Assembly: GCA_035642535.1 (NCBI GenBank)
Contig: DASQSE010000024.1
Location: 7,404-71,403, forward strand
DNA: 64,000 bases
Direction: 5' to 3'
DNA from: Jatrophihabitans sp035642535
Lineage (GTDB): Bacteria > Actinomycetota > Actinomycetes > Mycobacteriales > Jatrophihabitantaceae
Shown here: piece by piece, positions 19,005 to 27,027 of the stretch
How positions within the stretch are numbered: the first letter of the stretch is position 1
How the letters are laid out: each line of letters opens with the position of its first letter
The notes under the pieces: generated by a model
The model's database searches: none
What the model saw: the letters and a program-made list of their open reading frames with translations, nothing else
What the model was told of the DNA's origin: nothing
Program-made: the position numbers and the translations under genes

Positions 19005-20270
19005 GTGAGCGCTTACGGGAGCGCCGACCACGAGCGGTGGGTGGCCGAGTCGGCGAAGCGCGCCGGTGCGCAGACGCAGGCGGCAGAACGCAGCGACTTC
19101 GCGCGCGACCGGGCCCGCGTCCTGCACTCGTACGCCTTCCGCCGCCTGGCGGACAAGACGCAGGTCGCCGTCCCGGGCAAGGACGACTTCCCGCGGACCC
19201 GGCTGACCCACTCGCTCGAGGTGGCGCAGATCGGCCGGGAGATCGCGGGCGCGCTCGGCTGCGACCCGGACATCGTCGACACGGCCGGTCTTGCGCATGA
19301 CATCGGGCACCCGCCGTTCGGGCACAACGGCGAGGCCGCGCTCGATCTGGCGGCGGCGCCGAGCGGGGGATTCGAGGGCAATGCGCAGACCTTGCGCGTC
19401 CTGACCCGGCTCGAGGCGAAGGTGCTGCGTCCCTCCGGCGCGCCGGGTGGGCTGAATCTCACCCGAGCGGTGCTCGACGCGACCTGCAAGTATCCGTGGC
19501 CGCGGCGCGCCGGTACGCCGAAGTTCGGCTACTACGCCGCTGACCAGGAGGCCTTCGAGTGGCTGCGCGGCATTGCCGCGGAAGGCGCGCGCTGCCTCGA
19601 GGCGCAGGTGATGGACTGGGCCGATGACGTCGCGTACTCGGTGCACGATGTCGAGGACGGCGTGCACAGCGGTCTGGTCCGGCTGGAGCGGGTATCCGAC
19701 GACGAGCGCGCTGCGCTGTGCAAGATCGCGGCGGAGATGTACTCACCGCGATCTCCCGCGGAACTCGCACCCGTCCTGGACGAGCTGCTGGCGCTGCCGC
19801 CGTTGCGGGATCTGGCCGGTTACGACCGGTCGTATGCGGCGCAGGCGGCAGCGAAGTGGGCGACGAGCGAGCTGACCGGCCGGTTTGCCGGAGCCGCGAT
19901 CGAGGCCACCCGGGCGGTGCACGGGTCCGGGCCGCTGACCCGCTACGCCGCCGATCTGGTCGTGCCGGCCGAGGTCGCCGCCGAATGCGCGCTGCTCAAA
20001 GCGATTGCGGTGCTCTTCGTCATGCGGCGGCCAGGTGTCGCCGAGCGGCAGGAAGGGCAGCGCCGGCTGCTCGCCGAACTGATCGACGCCGTGCAGGACG
20101 GCGCGCCGGAGACGCTCGACCGCGATTTGCGCCCCGCGTGGCACGCGTGCGGCGATGACGCCGACCGGCTGCGTGTGGTGATCGACCAGGTGGCGCAGCT
20201 GACCGATACGTCCGCCGAGGCACGTCACAGAAGTCTCATTCGTCCCACTGGCCCCAGCCAGCACATCTGA
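19005..20270 (+). CDS. dgt: Deoxyguanosinetriphosphate triphosphohydrolase-like protein
   Basis: An HD-superfamily dNTPase (dNTP to deoxynucleoside + triphosphate), 421 residues. The metal-binding HD motif is seen as RTRLTHSLEVAQIGREIAG (His) and GLAHDIGHPPFGHNGE (HD) near residues 70-115, with the downstream Asp in VMDWADDVAYSVHDVEDG. These are all characteristic of the Dgt family. Start is GTG, with AGGAA overlapping the preceding stop. dnaG follows after a small gene, the usual actinobacterial dgt-dnaG neighbourhood, so a link to dNTP homeostasis during replication is likely. Confidence 0.94.
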   Translation: MSAYGSADHERWVAESAKRAGAQTQAAERSDFARDRARVLHSYAFRRLADKTQVAVPGKDDFPRTRLTHSLEVAQIGREIAGALGCDPDIVDTAGLAHDIGHPPFGHNGEAALDLAAAPSGGFEGNAQTLRVLTRLEAKVLRPSGAPGGLNLTRAVLDATCKYPWPRRAGTPKFGYYAADQEAFEWLRGIAAEGARCLEAQVMDWADDVAYSVHDVEDGVHSGLVRLERVSDDERAALCKIAAEMYSPRSPAELAPVLDELLALPPLRDLAGYDRSYAAQAAAKWATSELTGRFAGAAIEATRAVHGSGPLTRYAADLVVPAEVAAECALLKAIAVLFVMRRPGVAERQEGQRRLLAELIDAVQDGAPETLDRDLRPAWHACGDDADRLRVVIDQVAQLTDTSAEARHRSLIRPTGPSQHI

Positions 20271-20372
20271 CCTTCGGCGTCGGGACGTTCCAGGTCGAGC
20301 CGACGCGGGTACGCACCTAAGTGGAGGGGGCATTCGACCGTCGCGGTGTGTGAGACGCCGCAAGGAGGAACG

Positions 20373-20666
20373 ATGAGCTACCCCAGCGCACCACAGGTCA
20401 CGACCCCCGCCCAGGGCGCCGGCACCCGGACCAACAACGGCATGGCGATCGCCGGCCTGGTCTGCGGGCTCGTCGGCCTTCTCGTGGCCGCGATCGTCCT
20501 CGGCCCGCTCGCGATCATCTTCGGCGGCATCGGGCTCTCGCGCGCCAACCACGGCGCCAGCCATCGGACCATGTCGATATGGGCCATCGCGCTCGGCATC
20601 GTCGACATCATCCTCTGGGTCGTGCTGCTGGTCGCGGTGAGCAAGAACGGCGGGTTCGTCATCTGA
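20373..20666 (+). CDS. DUF4190-type small membrane protein
   Basis: A 97-residue protein with a hydrophilic N-terminus (MSYPSAPQVTTPAQ) and two hydrophobic segments: GMAIAGLVCGLVGLLVAAIV, and a second in MSIWAIALGIVDIILWVVL, separated by a GGIGLSRANHGASH loop. This is the DUF4190 arrangement. AAGGAGGA is 4 nt before the ATG at 20373. Function unknown. Confidence 0.75.
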   Translation: MSYPSAPQVTTPAQGAGTRTNNGMAIAGLVCGLVGLLVAAIVLGPLAIIFGGIGLSRANHGASHRTMSIWAIALGIVDIILWVVLLVAVSKNGGFVI

Positions 20667-20701
20667 CCGCGCGGTCCGCGGCGCGCTGACGCGACGGGAC
20701 A

Positions 20702-20707
20702 TACACT
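20702..20707 (+). promoter_or_regulatory. -10 box TACACT, leaderless start of dnaG
   Basis: TACACT, 7-nt spacer CGGGCGC, GTG at 20715. No ribosome-binding site precedes the GTG. Confidence 0.5.
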
Positions 20708-20714
20708 CGGGCGC

Positions 20715-22577
20715 GTGCCGGGACGGATCCGCGACGAGGACATCGCACTCGTCCGCGAGAAGTCGCCGATCGCCGACGTCATCGGCGACCACGTGCAGCT
20801 TCGCAATGCCGGCGGCGGCAACTTGAAGGGCCTGTGCCCGTTCCACGACGAGAAGTCGCCGTCGTTCAACGTCACGCCCAGCCGGGGGATGTACTACTGC
20901 TTCGGCTGCCAGGCCGGCGGCGATGTGATCAAGTTCGTCCAGGACATCGAGCACCTCGACTTCGCCGACGCGGTCGAGCGGCTCGCGTCGCGCGCCGGCA
21001 TCCAGCTGCGCTACCTCGAGGGCGGCGGCCCGGCGTCCCAGCAGAGCCGCGGGCAGCGGCAACGGCTGCTGGACGCGCATCGCGAGGCGGCCACCTTCTA
21101 CGCGCAGCAGCTGAGCGGCGCCGAGGCAGCACCGGCCCGTGACTTCCTCGCGCAGCGCGGTTTCGACACGACGGTGGCGGCGCGCTACGGCTGCGGATAC
21201 GCGCCGTCGGTGTGGGACGCGCTCACCAGGCACCTGCTCGCGAAGGGCTTCACCGGCCAGGAACTGACGGTCGCCGGGTTGTCGCGCGAGGGTGGCCGCG
21301 GCGGGCTGATCGACCGCTTCCACCGTCGGCTGCTGTGGCCGATCCGGGATGTCGGCGGCGAGGTCGTCGGGTTCGGCGCCCGCCGGTTGTTCGACGACGA
21401 TCGCGTCGAGGCGAAGTACCTCAACACCCCGGAGACGCCGATCTACAAGAAGAGCCAACTGCTCTACGGCGTCGACATGGCGAAGAAGGACATCGCGCGC
21501 CAGCATCGCGCCGTCATCGTCGAGGGATACACCGACGTGATGGCATGTCACCTCTCCGGCGTGACCACGGCCGTCGCGACGTGTGGTACCGCGTTCGGGG
21601 CCGAGCACGTGTCGGTCGTGCGCCGGCTGCTGATGGATTCCGACGCCTTCACCGGCGAGGTGATCTTCACCTTCGACGGAGACGCCGCGGGCATGCGAGC
21701 GGCCGAGCGCGCGTTCGAGGACGACCAGAAGTTCATGTCGCAGACGTTCGTGGCGATCGAGCCGACCGGTCAGGATCCGTGCGAGCTCCGGATGCAGTCC
21801 GGTAACAGTGCGGTGCTCGACCTGGTCGCCCGGCGCATTCCGCTCGTCGAGTTCGTGCTGCGCTCGACCGTCGGCCGCTACGACCTCGACACCGCCGAGG
21901 GGCGCAGCGCGGCGCTCGATCGTGGCGTGCCGCTAGTCGCCCGGATCAAGGACTTCGGGCTGCGCGACGAGTACGCGCGCAGGCTGGCCGGGCTCGTCGG
22001 CGTCGACGACCCGATGCGCGTCGTCGCGCGGGTGCGCGGGCTCGTCCGCTCCGGCGACAAGCGACCGGACGTGCCGCTGGTCGCGGCCGAGCCGGCGAAG
22101 GTCGACGAGGCCGTGGCGGCGGTCGAGCGCGAGGTGCTCAAGGTCGCGTTGCAGTTGCCGGCGGTTGCAGGTCCCGAGTTCGACGCGCTCGAGCCGGACG
22201 CCTTCCTGATCGACGCCCATCGACAGGTCCGGGCTGCGATTGCCGTGGCGGGCGGCACCGAGGCGGGCGTGTCCGGCGCGGCGTGGACGGAGAAGATCGC
22301 CGCGCTGCTCACCGACGAACGGGTCCGCAGCGGCGTGCACGCGCTCGCGGTCGAGCCGCTGCGCGCCGGCGCCGACGCGGAGGAGCGCTACGCCGGAGCT
22401 GTTGTCGCGCGCATGCACGAGGTGGTCGCGGCGCGGCAGATCGCCGCGATCAAGTCGAAGCTGCAGCGGATCAATCCACAGGAGCAGCCGGACGAGCACG
22501 CCCGCCTGTTCGGTCAACTGATCGCTCTCGAGAGCTACCGCCGCAATCTCCGGGAGCGAGCCATCGGAGGCCAGTGA
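20715..22577 (+). CDS. dnaG: DNA primase
   Basis: Makes RNA primers for replication. The 620-residue chain has the CHC2 zinc-binding domain (LCPFHDEKSPSFNV and YYCFGCQAGGDV, residues 38-70), the catalytic core with RFHRRLLWPIRDV and GFGARR, the TOPRIM metal site VIVEGYTD and TFDGDAAGMRA, and a C-terminal DnaB-interacting helical region. Length is typical. The GTG start is supported by TACACT 7 nt upstream. It overlaps the next gene by 1 nt (TGATG). Confidence 0.97.
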   Translation: MPGRIRDEDIALVREKSPIADVIGDHVQLRNAGGGNLKGLCPFHDEKSPSFNVTPSRGMYYCFGCQAGGDVIKFVQDIEHLDFADAVERLASRAGIQLRYLEGGGPASQQSRGQRQRLLDAHREAATFYAQQLSGAEAAPARDFLAQRGFDTTVAARYGCGYAPSVWDALTRHLLAKGFTGQELTVAGLSREGGRGGLIDRFHRRLLWPIRDVGGEVVGFGARRLFDDDRVEAKYLNTPETPIYKKSQLLYGVDMAKKDIARQHRAVIVEGYTDVMACHLSGVTTAVATCGTAFGAEHVSVVRRLLMDSDAFTGEVIFTFDGDAAGMRAAERAFEDDQKFMSQTFVAIEPTGQDPCELRMQSGNSAVLDLVARRIPLVEFVLRSTVGRYDLDTAEGRSAALDRGVPLVARIKDFGLRDEYARRLAGLVGVDDPMRVVARVRGLVRSGDKRPDVPLVAAEPAKVDEAVAAVEREVLKVALQLPAVAGPEFDALEPDAFLIDAHRQVRAAIAVAGGTEAGVSGAAWTEKIAALLTDERVRSGVHALAVEPLRAGADAEERYAGAVVARMHEVVAARQIAAIKSKLQRINPQEQPDEHARLFGQLIALESYRRNLRERAIGGQ

Positions 22578-23080
22578 TGCCGTTGTTCGGTCGCGAACGT
22601 CCGCCCGAGGACGTTGTCGCGCTGCTGCACCGCGACGAGCGGGTGCTGTCGTGGGCGGACACCGAGGCTGACGAGGCCATCGTCGCGACGCAGCGCGGCA
22701 TCTGGTGGCCGGAGCAGGACGGGCCGCGGCGCATCCTTTGGGAGCACGTCGACAAAGCCGTCTGGCGCGACGACATCCTGACGCTCACCGAGGCCGACGT
22801 GGAGGACGATCTGCTGCTCGTCGACCGGCCACCGATAGCGGCGCGGCTCGTCCAGCCGCGCGACCTGCCGCCGACGGTGCGCAAGCGGATAGAGGCCAAC
22901 ATCGTGCGCTCGGAGCTGGTGGCGGTGTCTGGGGGAACCGTGCGTTTCGTGGGACGTCGCCAGCCGGGGCGGGACGGCGCGGTGTGGTGGGCGCGCCTGG
23001 AGCCGGGCACGCCGGACACCGAACCAGTCCGCGCCGCGGTGCGGGCACGGATCGCGATCCTGCGTGCGGGCCAGACTTAG
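22577..23080 (+). CDS. Conserved hypothetical protein downstream of dnaG
   Basis: A 167-residue soluble protein starting MPLFGRERPPEDVVALLHRD. It has a beta-rich core (GIWWPEQDGPRRILWEHVDKAVW), consistent with a PH-like fold seen in many dnaG-adjacent actinobacterial genes. No catalytic motif is visible. GGAGG is a few nt before the ATG, which overlaps the dnaG stop. It ends in a 4-bp overlap with a convergent gene. Function unknown. Confidence 0.75.
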   Translation: MPLFGRERPPEDVVALLHRDERVLSWADTEADEAIVATQRGIWWPEQDGPRRILWEHVDKAVWRDDILTLTEADVEDDLLLVDRPPIAARLVQPRDLPPTVRKRIEANIVRSELVAVSGGTVRFVGRRQPGRDGAVWWARLEPGTPDTEPVRAAVRARIAILRAGQT

Positions 23081-23331
23081 TGGCGGTACCCGTTCACGCC
23101 CGCGGGCTCGCGCTCGTGCGACCCGGTGATCTTCGCCGTGATCACCTGCCTGGTGTGCGAGACCAGTTGGTCGACCTGCGCTTGCACCAGCCCCGCGGTG
23201 GACTGAACCGTCTGGCTGCCGGCCACCCGGCGGGCGGTGCGCACGATCTGGTCGTAGCGTTCGCGGCCGGCGCGGGCGCCGAGCACGTAGCCCGCGGCCG
23301 CGTAGCAGAGATGGGACAGTCTCACTGTCAC
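23077..23331 (-). CDS. Small YtxH-like protein
   Basis: An 84-residue protein (MTVRLSHLCYAAAGYVLGAR at the start). A short hydrophobic patch followed by GAR-AGRERYDQI and a helical, Gln/Val-rich segment resembles YtxH/gas-vesicle-like proteins common next to actinobacterial dnaG. GGAGG precedes the GTG at 23331. Function unknown. Confidence 0.65.
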   Translation of the reverse strand: MTVRLSHLCYAAAGYVLGARAGRERYDQIVRTARRVAGSQTVQSTAGLVQAQVDQLVSHTRQVITAKITGSHEREPAGVNGYRH

Positions 23332-23422
23332 GCGCCTCCAACGCTTGATGGCGGCTATCCGGCGATGGCCACATGCTGATGTTGCCAGCCTAACCCTCGC
23401 GCGGTGCCGCGCGGCCGTGAGC

Positions 23423-23428
23423 TATCCT
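23423..23428 (+). promoter_or_regulatory. Candidate -10 box TATCCT of tRNA-Asn
   Basis: TATCCT lies 33 nt before the mature tRNA 5' end, a normal distance for a tRNA precursor. No clear -35 hexamer is visible in the GC-rich DNA upstream. Confidence 0.4.
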
Positions 23429-23460
23429 GTCTCGGTTGTCGGGAGGGCAACGCGCGGCAA

Positions 23461-23536
23461 TCCCCCGTAGCTCAATTGGCAGAGCGTCCGGCTGTTAACC
23501 GGCAGGTTACTGGTTCGAGTCCAGTCGGGGGAGCCA
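23461..23536 (+). tRNA. tRNA-Asn (anticodon GTT)
   Basis: The acceptor stem TCCCCCG pairs with CGGGGGA, the D-arm GCTC...GAGC is present, the anticodon loop reads CTGTTAA (anticodon GTT), and the T-arm is ACTGG-TTCGAGT-CCAGT. The discriminator is G and CCA is encoded. Its 3' part is the integration site of the island that follows. Confidence 0.96.
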
Positions 23537-23557
23537 CTTCCAGGCTAGGTATTCCGG
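23484..23557 (+). repeat. attL: 74-bp direct repeat, copy 1 (within tRNA-Asn 3' end)
   Basis: The repeat runs from the anticodon stem through the tRNA 3' end and 21 nt beyond. It recurs at 45470-45543 with three substitutions (one in the tRNA part, two after it) and no gaps. Confidence 0.9.
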
Positions 23558-23629
23558 GGGTTCCAAGAATCTCATTTTGATCATGTGATCCTCTCTGTCC
23601 ATGTCGGTGTCCACGGATACGATCTCGGC

Positions 23630-24015
23630 GTGGCCAGCACGGTTCAGAACGGATGTCAGCGCGGCAGCATCCGCAAGCGCGGCAACAGCTATCAGGTCCG
23701 CGTCTACGCCGGCGTAGATCCGGTCATTGGACGCGCGAACTACCTCACTGCATCGACCCGGAGCCAGAAGGAAGCCGACAAGGCACTGCGGCGACTCGCC
23801 ACCGAGATCGAGGAGCAACGCAACGCGCGCACCAAGGCAACGCTCGCCAACGCAGTGGACGCCTGGCTGAGAGTGCACGAGGCCGAGGCGAACACGCTGC
23901 GGGGCTACGAAGCGAACGCCCGCCGGCATATCAAACCGACGCTCGGACAAGTGCCCCTCGGCAAGAATCGCCGCGCAACTGCTTGACGAGTTCTACGCCG
24001 ACCTACGTCGCTGCC
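23630..24015 (+). pseudogene. Truncated, frameshifted tyrosine integrase
   Basis: From GTG 23630 the frame reads VASTVQNGCQRGSIRKRG, then an Arm-binding-like segment (QVRVYAGVDPVIGRANYL) and the start of the SAM-like core-binding domain (NAVDAWLRVHEAEANTLRGY). It ends prematurely in LGKNRRATA. Dropping one A near 23965 restores LGKIAAQLLDEFYADLRRC, the normal continuation. After that the sequence abruptly becomes an antisense acetyltransferase fragment. The catalytic domain (R-HxxR-Y) is absent. It sits 90 bp from the tRNA, where the integrase of such islands lies. Confidence 0.82.
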
Positions 24016-24202
24016 AGGCGGTCCCCAGCCGAAACGCAAGCCCGCCGAAGCCGGCGACGAACACCGGAAAGGGTTCCTCGTACTCCTCATCGGTCGGATA
24101 GAGCCAGCGCTCCACCGGGTCATCGCGAAATGCCGACACCAGGGTGGCCAGCGCGCCCGCTCGTAGTTCCGCGCTCGGGTTGGACAGAACGGCTGGCTGC
24201 AT
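24011..24202 (-). pseudogene. GNAT acetyltransferase N-terminal fragment
   Basis: From ATG 24202 the frame reads MQPAVLSNPSAELRAGALAT, then VSAFRDDPVERWLYPTDEEY and FVAGFGGLAFRLGTAWQ. This looks like the first 60 residues of GNAT proteins of the 'AFxxDPxxRWLYP' type. The acetyl-CoA-binding part is missing: the frame runs into the integrase remnant and stops at 23993. Probably a deletion joined two genes here. Confidence 0.55.
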
Positions 24203-24268
24203 GCCAGCGAACCTGCGCTCGACCACGCCGTTCTCCCTCGCCGGACGGAAGGGTCGTCGGCCATCGGC

Positions 24269-24475
24269 GTGACTCGGCGCCGGCTTCAGAACCAGCAGCC
24301 GGCGTACCCGGCCGGCTCCGCGGCGCTGGCAGAGACGATCGACCGTGAACTCACCCACGCCGCGCCCTGGATTCCGCTGTTCACGCCAACCATCGCCAAC
24401 CTGACGTCCACCCGGGTCGGCAACTACCACGAGCAGGACGGCACGGTGGTGCTCGACCAACTGTGGATCAAATGA
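24269..24475 (+). pseudogene. C-terminal fragment of an extracellular solute-binding protein (family 5)
   Basis: The last 60 residues of this frame (AALAETIDRELTHAAPWIPL, FTPTIANLTSTRVGNYHEQD, LDQLWIK) match the typical C-terminus of oligopeptide-type substrate-binding proteins, which end 'aPwiP...rVgNY...dqlW'. No upstream part, signal peptide or ABC permease is present. A gene remnant. Confidence 0.55.
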
Positions 24476-24701
24476 CGAGAACTCGACGGACGGCCCTGCG
24501 CTGCCGTAGCCGCCCGCATGCTCTGCTCGGGGACGGCGGAGCAGGCCCGGTCGCGCGTGCACTGCGCGATCATGTGTGCCGCGGCGGTGTGAGGTCCGGA
24601 TCCTCGACGTTCACCATCCGTCGCCGAACGACGATCGCATTGGAACCGTCGATCGCGTGTGCAGCTACCGCTGCGCGTTACTGGCGCAGATCGGTTGATG
24701 T
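24476..24701. other. Intergenic remnant DNA
   Basis: I see no gene or recognisable fragment in these 226 bp between the solute-binding-protein fragment and the patatin stop codon. Confidence 0.4.
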
Positions 24702-25811
24702 TCAGCTCCAGCCTGCGGCGTCTGTGCTGGGCGGTTCGGCCTGGGCGGTCAGCAGGGCCTTCACGGTGCGTGTTGCGGTGTCGAAGACCTCGCGCCGGCG
24801 TGCCGGGTTCATGACGTTGCCGCCCATGACCGTGAGGTCCTGCGCGCCGGGCGCGAACACCCGCACGGTTGTCCCGGTGGCGGCTACTCGGGCGATCTCG
24901 AGGTTCAGCCTGCGGGTCCACAGCCGCCGGGCCCGGCGTTCGAGGCGGGCGCCGAGCCCGCTCGGAGAGTCGGGTTCGAACGTTGCCATCGGGGCGAGCA
25001 CGAGCACGTCGTCGAGGTGTTCGTGGAGGACGACGTCGAGGTTGGTGACCGAGACCGCGCCACCGTCGACGAAGCGGCGACCGCCGATCACCACGGGCGG
25101 GAAATACCCCGGCGCGGCACAAGAGGCGGTGACCGCCTCGGGCAGCGGCACCACCTGAGCGTCGCCGCGCCCGAAGGTCACCCGCCGGCCCGAGTCGAAG
25201 TCCATCGCGACGATCCAGGTCCGCGGTCGGGTGGGCCAGCGGCGTTCGCCGGCTGCCTCGGCGATCAACTCGGTGACGGGGTGAAGGCTGCCGCGCCCGC
25301 GCGGCGCGAGCCCGGCTGCCATCGTCATCATCGTGTACCGGTGCGGCGCGGCCAGCGTCCGGGTCGCCAGCGCCAGGTTCCCCGGCAGCAGGGACGGGCG
25401 CGGAATAGAACCCAGCGCGGCGTGCACGTGATCGGGCACGTGGTCGGGCACGTGGTCGGGGACGGCGAACGGGTTCACCGGTTCGGTACCGTGCACGTCG
25501 TCGGCGCCGGGTCCGGACAGCCGCTCACGCATCACGTCCAGCGGTACACCGCAGGCCAGCATGGCCGCGAGCACCGCACCTGCCGAGGTGCCCACCAGCA
25601 AGTCGGCTGATCTGGCCGGGTCGTAACCTTCCACCTCGGCCAGCGCGCATAACGCGCCGACCGCCCACGCCCCGCCCAGCGCGGCGCCACCGCCGATCAC
25701 CAGCCCACTACGACGCTGCCCTCCGGCCACACCCTGAGCATGCGGCCGACCCCAGCCTGTCGACCAGTGGCCAATGTCCTGCACCAGCCGGACCGAATGG
25801 GCGCCGTCCAC
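24702..25811 (-). CDS. Patatin-like phospholipase
   Basis: A 369-residue serine lipid acyl hydrolase. The oxyanion motif GGGAALGGAWAVG is near residue 40, the nucleophile elbow GTSAG near residue 73 and the catalytic Asp in RFVDGGAVS near residue 250, making a complete Ser-Asp dyad. The segment DHVPDHVPDHVH near residue 120 is three copies of a 4-residue unit from a 12-bp DNA repeat. The GTG at 25811 is uncertain; starts 15-30 residues further in are possible. No signal peptide or membrane segment. Substrate likely phospholipid or neutral lipid; inside the island. Confidence 0.88.
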   Translation of the reverse strand: MDGAHSVRLVQDIGHWSTGWGRPHAQGVAGGQRRSGLVIGGGAALGGAWAVGALCALAEVEGYDPARSADLLVGTSAGAVLAAMLACGVPLDVMRERLSGPGADDVHGTEPVNPFAVPDHVPDHVPDHVHAALGSIPRPSLLPGNLALATRTLAAPHRYTMMTMAAGLAPRGRGSLHPVTELIAEAAGERRWPTRPRTWIVAMDFDSGRRVTFGRGDAQVVPLPEAVTASCAAPGYFPPVVIGGRRFVDGGAVSVTNLDVVLHEHLDDVLVLAPMATFEPDSPSGLGARLERRARRLWTRRLNLEIARVAATGTTVRVFAPGAQDLTVMGGNVMNPARRREVFDTATRTVKALLTAQAEPPSTDAAGWS

Positions 25812-25941
25812 CGCGATCCGGCGTCGCCGGGGTCCGCGAACGCGGACTTGATCAACTAGCCGGTCAAGTCACGCGCACGTGTGCCTTGGCCGTGCGCGGC
25901 GTGGCCACGCCTGTTCTCGGGCTGCGGACCGGATTCGCGGC

Positions 25942-25947
25942 TAGCCT
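25942..25947 (+). promoter_or_regulatory. -10 box TAGCCT, leaderless start of PPOX gene
   Basis: TAGCCT, 6-nt spacer TCGGCC, ATG at 25954. Confidence 0.5.
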
Positions 25948-25953
25948 TCGGCC

Positions 25954-26376
25954 ATGGTGGGTCGCTCGACAGGCTTCGCGGACCGGAGCGTAGTTCCGTG
26001 GGCGCGGCGTCGGTGCATGTTGCTGACAAGCTATCGGCGAAACGGCACCCCTGTTTCGAGTCCGGTGTGGTTCGTGACCGATCAGGGCGAGGTCCGGTTA
26101 TGGACGGCGACCTTGTCCGGCAAGGTCAAGCGGCTGCGCCACGACTCTCGCTGCGACATCGCCCCGTGCACCGTCCTGGGCCGGGTGACCGGCAGCCCAC
26201 TGGCCGGCCGGGCGCGGATCCTTCCCGCAACGGACGGGGCGTCGATTCAGTCCCGGTTGCGAGCTAAGTACTTCGTCCAGAAGCGGCTGCTCGACGGATA
26301 CGCTCGGCTTCGGCGCCGCGGCCGGCCGCCGGCGCCGGACGCGAGCACATACGTAGCGATCTCAATCACCCAGTGA
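25954..26376 (+). CDS. PPOX-class F420/flavin-dependent enzyme
   Basis: A 140-residue split beta-barrel protein of the pyridoxamine 5'-phosphate oxidase-like superfamily. Typical elements are MLLTSYRRNGTPVSSPVWFV near residue 22, the strand LWTATLSGKVKRLRHDSRCD (cofactor phosphate contacts) and PLAGRARIL. Small members of this kind in actinobacteria usually use F420 or act as heme/flavin binders. The exact reaction is unknown. The start is supported by TAGCCT 6 nt upstream. Confidence 0.82.
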   Translation: MVGRSTGFADRSVVPWARRRCMLLTSYRRNGTPVSSPVWFVTDQGEVRLWTATLSGKVKRLRHDSRCDIAPCTVLGRVTGSPLAGRARILPATDGASIQSRLRAKYFVQKRLLDGYARLRRRGRPPAPDASTYVAISITQ

Positions 26377-26668
26377 CGACCGCGGCGCGCCTCCGGCGGC
26401 CGCCGCGAGCAGCAAGCAGGTGCGTGGGCAGCGGGTCAGCGAGTCGGCTCGATCAACAACGGTCGGGGCGCGCCTGCGCCATCCCAAATAGCACACGGCG
26501 GCCAGCAGCACGGGTGGGCCGGCTCGGCCGAATCGCCGCACTCGCGGCCGCAACCGGGTGAGGAGGCAGCCGGTTTCCTCGCGCGTCACGCGGAGGGCGC
26601 CCCTGTTCGGTGGCTGTGCTATTGCCGGTCGATGGCACGTCTTGGCTGATCTGCTGTGCGTGTTCGGG
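26377..26668. other. Non-coding remnant DNA in the island
   Basis: No protein-like frame is visible in these 292 bp between the PPOX gene and the GGDEF-derived fragment. Confidence 0.4.
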
Positions 26669-26819
26669 TGCGGTCGCGCCCGCGACGATCGCGGCGCTGC
26701 TTGCAACGCCGACGCCGCCCTGTACGAGGCGAAAGCAGCCGGCCGAAATCGGACCGTTGCACACGGCGCGGCACCGCCCATCGAAGTTCCCGTGGAACTA
26801 CCCCCGGCCCGCCTGAGCA
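26669..26819 (+). pseudogene. 3'-terminal fragment of a GGDEF (diguanylate cyclase) gene
   Basis: About 150 bp are nearly identical to 55147-55300, the 3' end of the GGDEF gene in this window, up to and including the TGA stop. The piece encodes the NADAALYEAKAAGRNRTVAHG end of the GGDEF domain. Relative to the other copy there is a 1-nt deletion just before the CAACGCC stretch, a 3-nt deletion and a few substitutions near the end. No GGDEF catalytic part is present. Confidence 0.85.
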
Positions 26820-27027
26820 CCACCCCTCGACGGCCGGCTCAACAGGGCGGCGAGCGAGTGCGGTTCGGCGAGTCACCTTCCGTGAATCGTTATGCGTCGG
26901 TGGGACGCGCTTGACCAGCTCGGTAGCCGTAGTTCTGCGCGATCGGCAGCTGATGGCGACAGCGAGCATATGAATCTCTCGGTAGCGCCCGGGATTGCCG
27001 ATATCCCGCAATAAGCTGCCGAGCGCG
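26820..27027. other. Gap between GGDEF fragment and LuxR gene
   Basis: About 200 bp in which I see no gene, hairpin or repeat. Confidence 0.4.

Noticed and set aside
18432..19667. Long upstream extension of the minus-strand dehydrogenase frame
   Set aside because: It runs antisense through the YbjN-like and dgt genes; the Rossmann start at 18431 is the true N-terminus.
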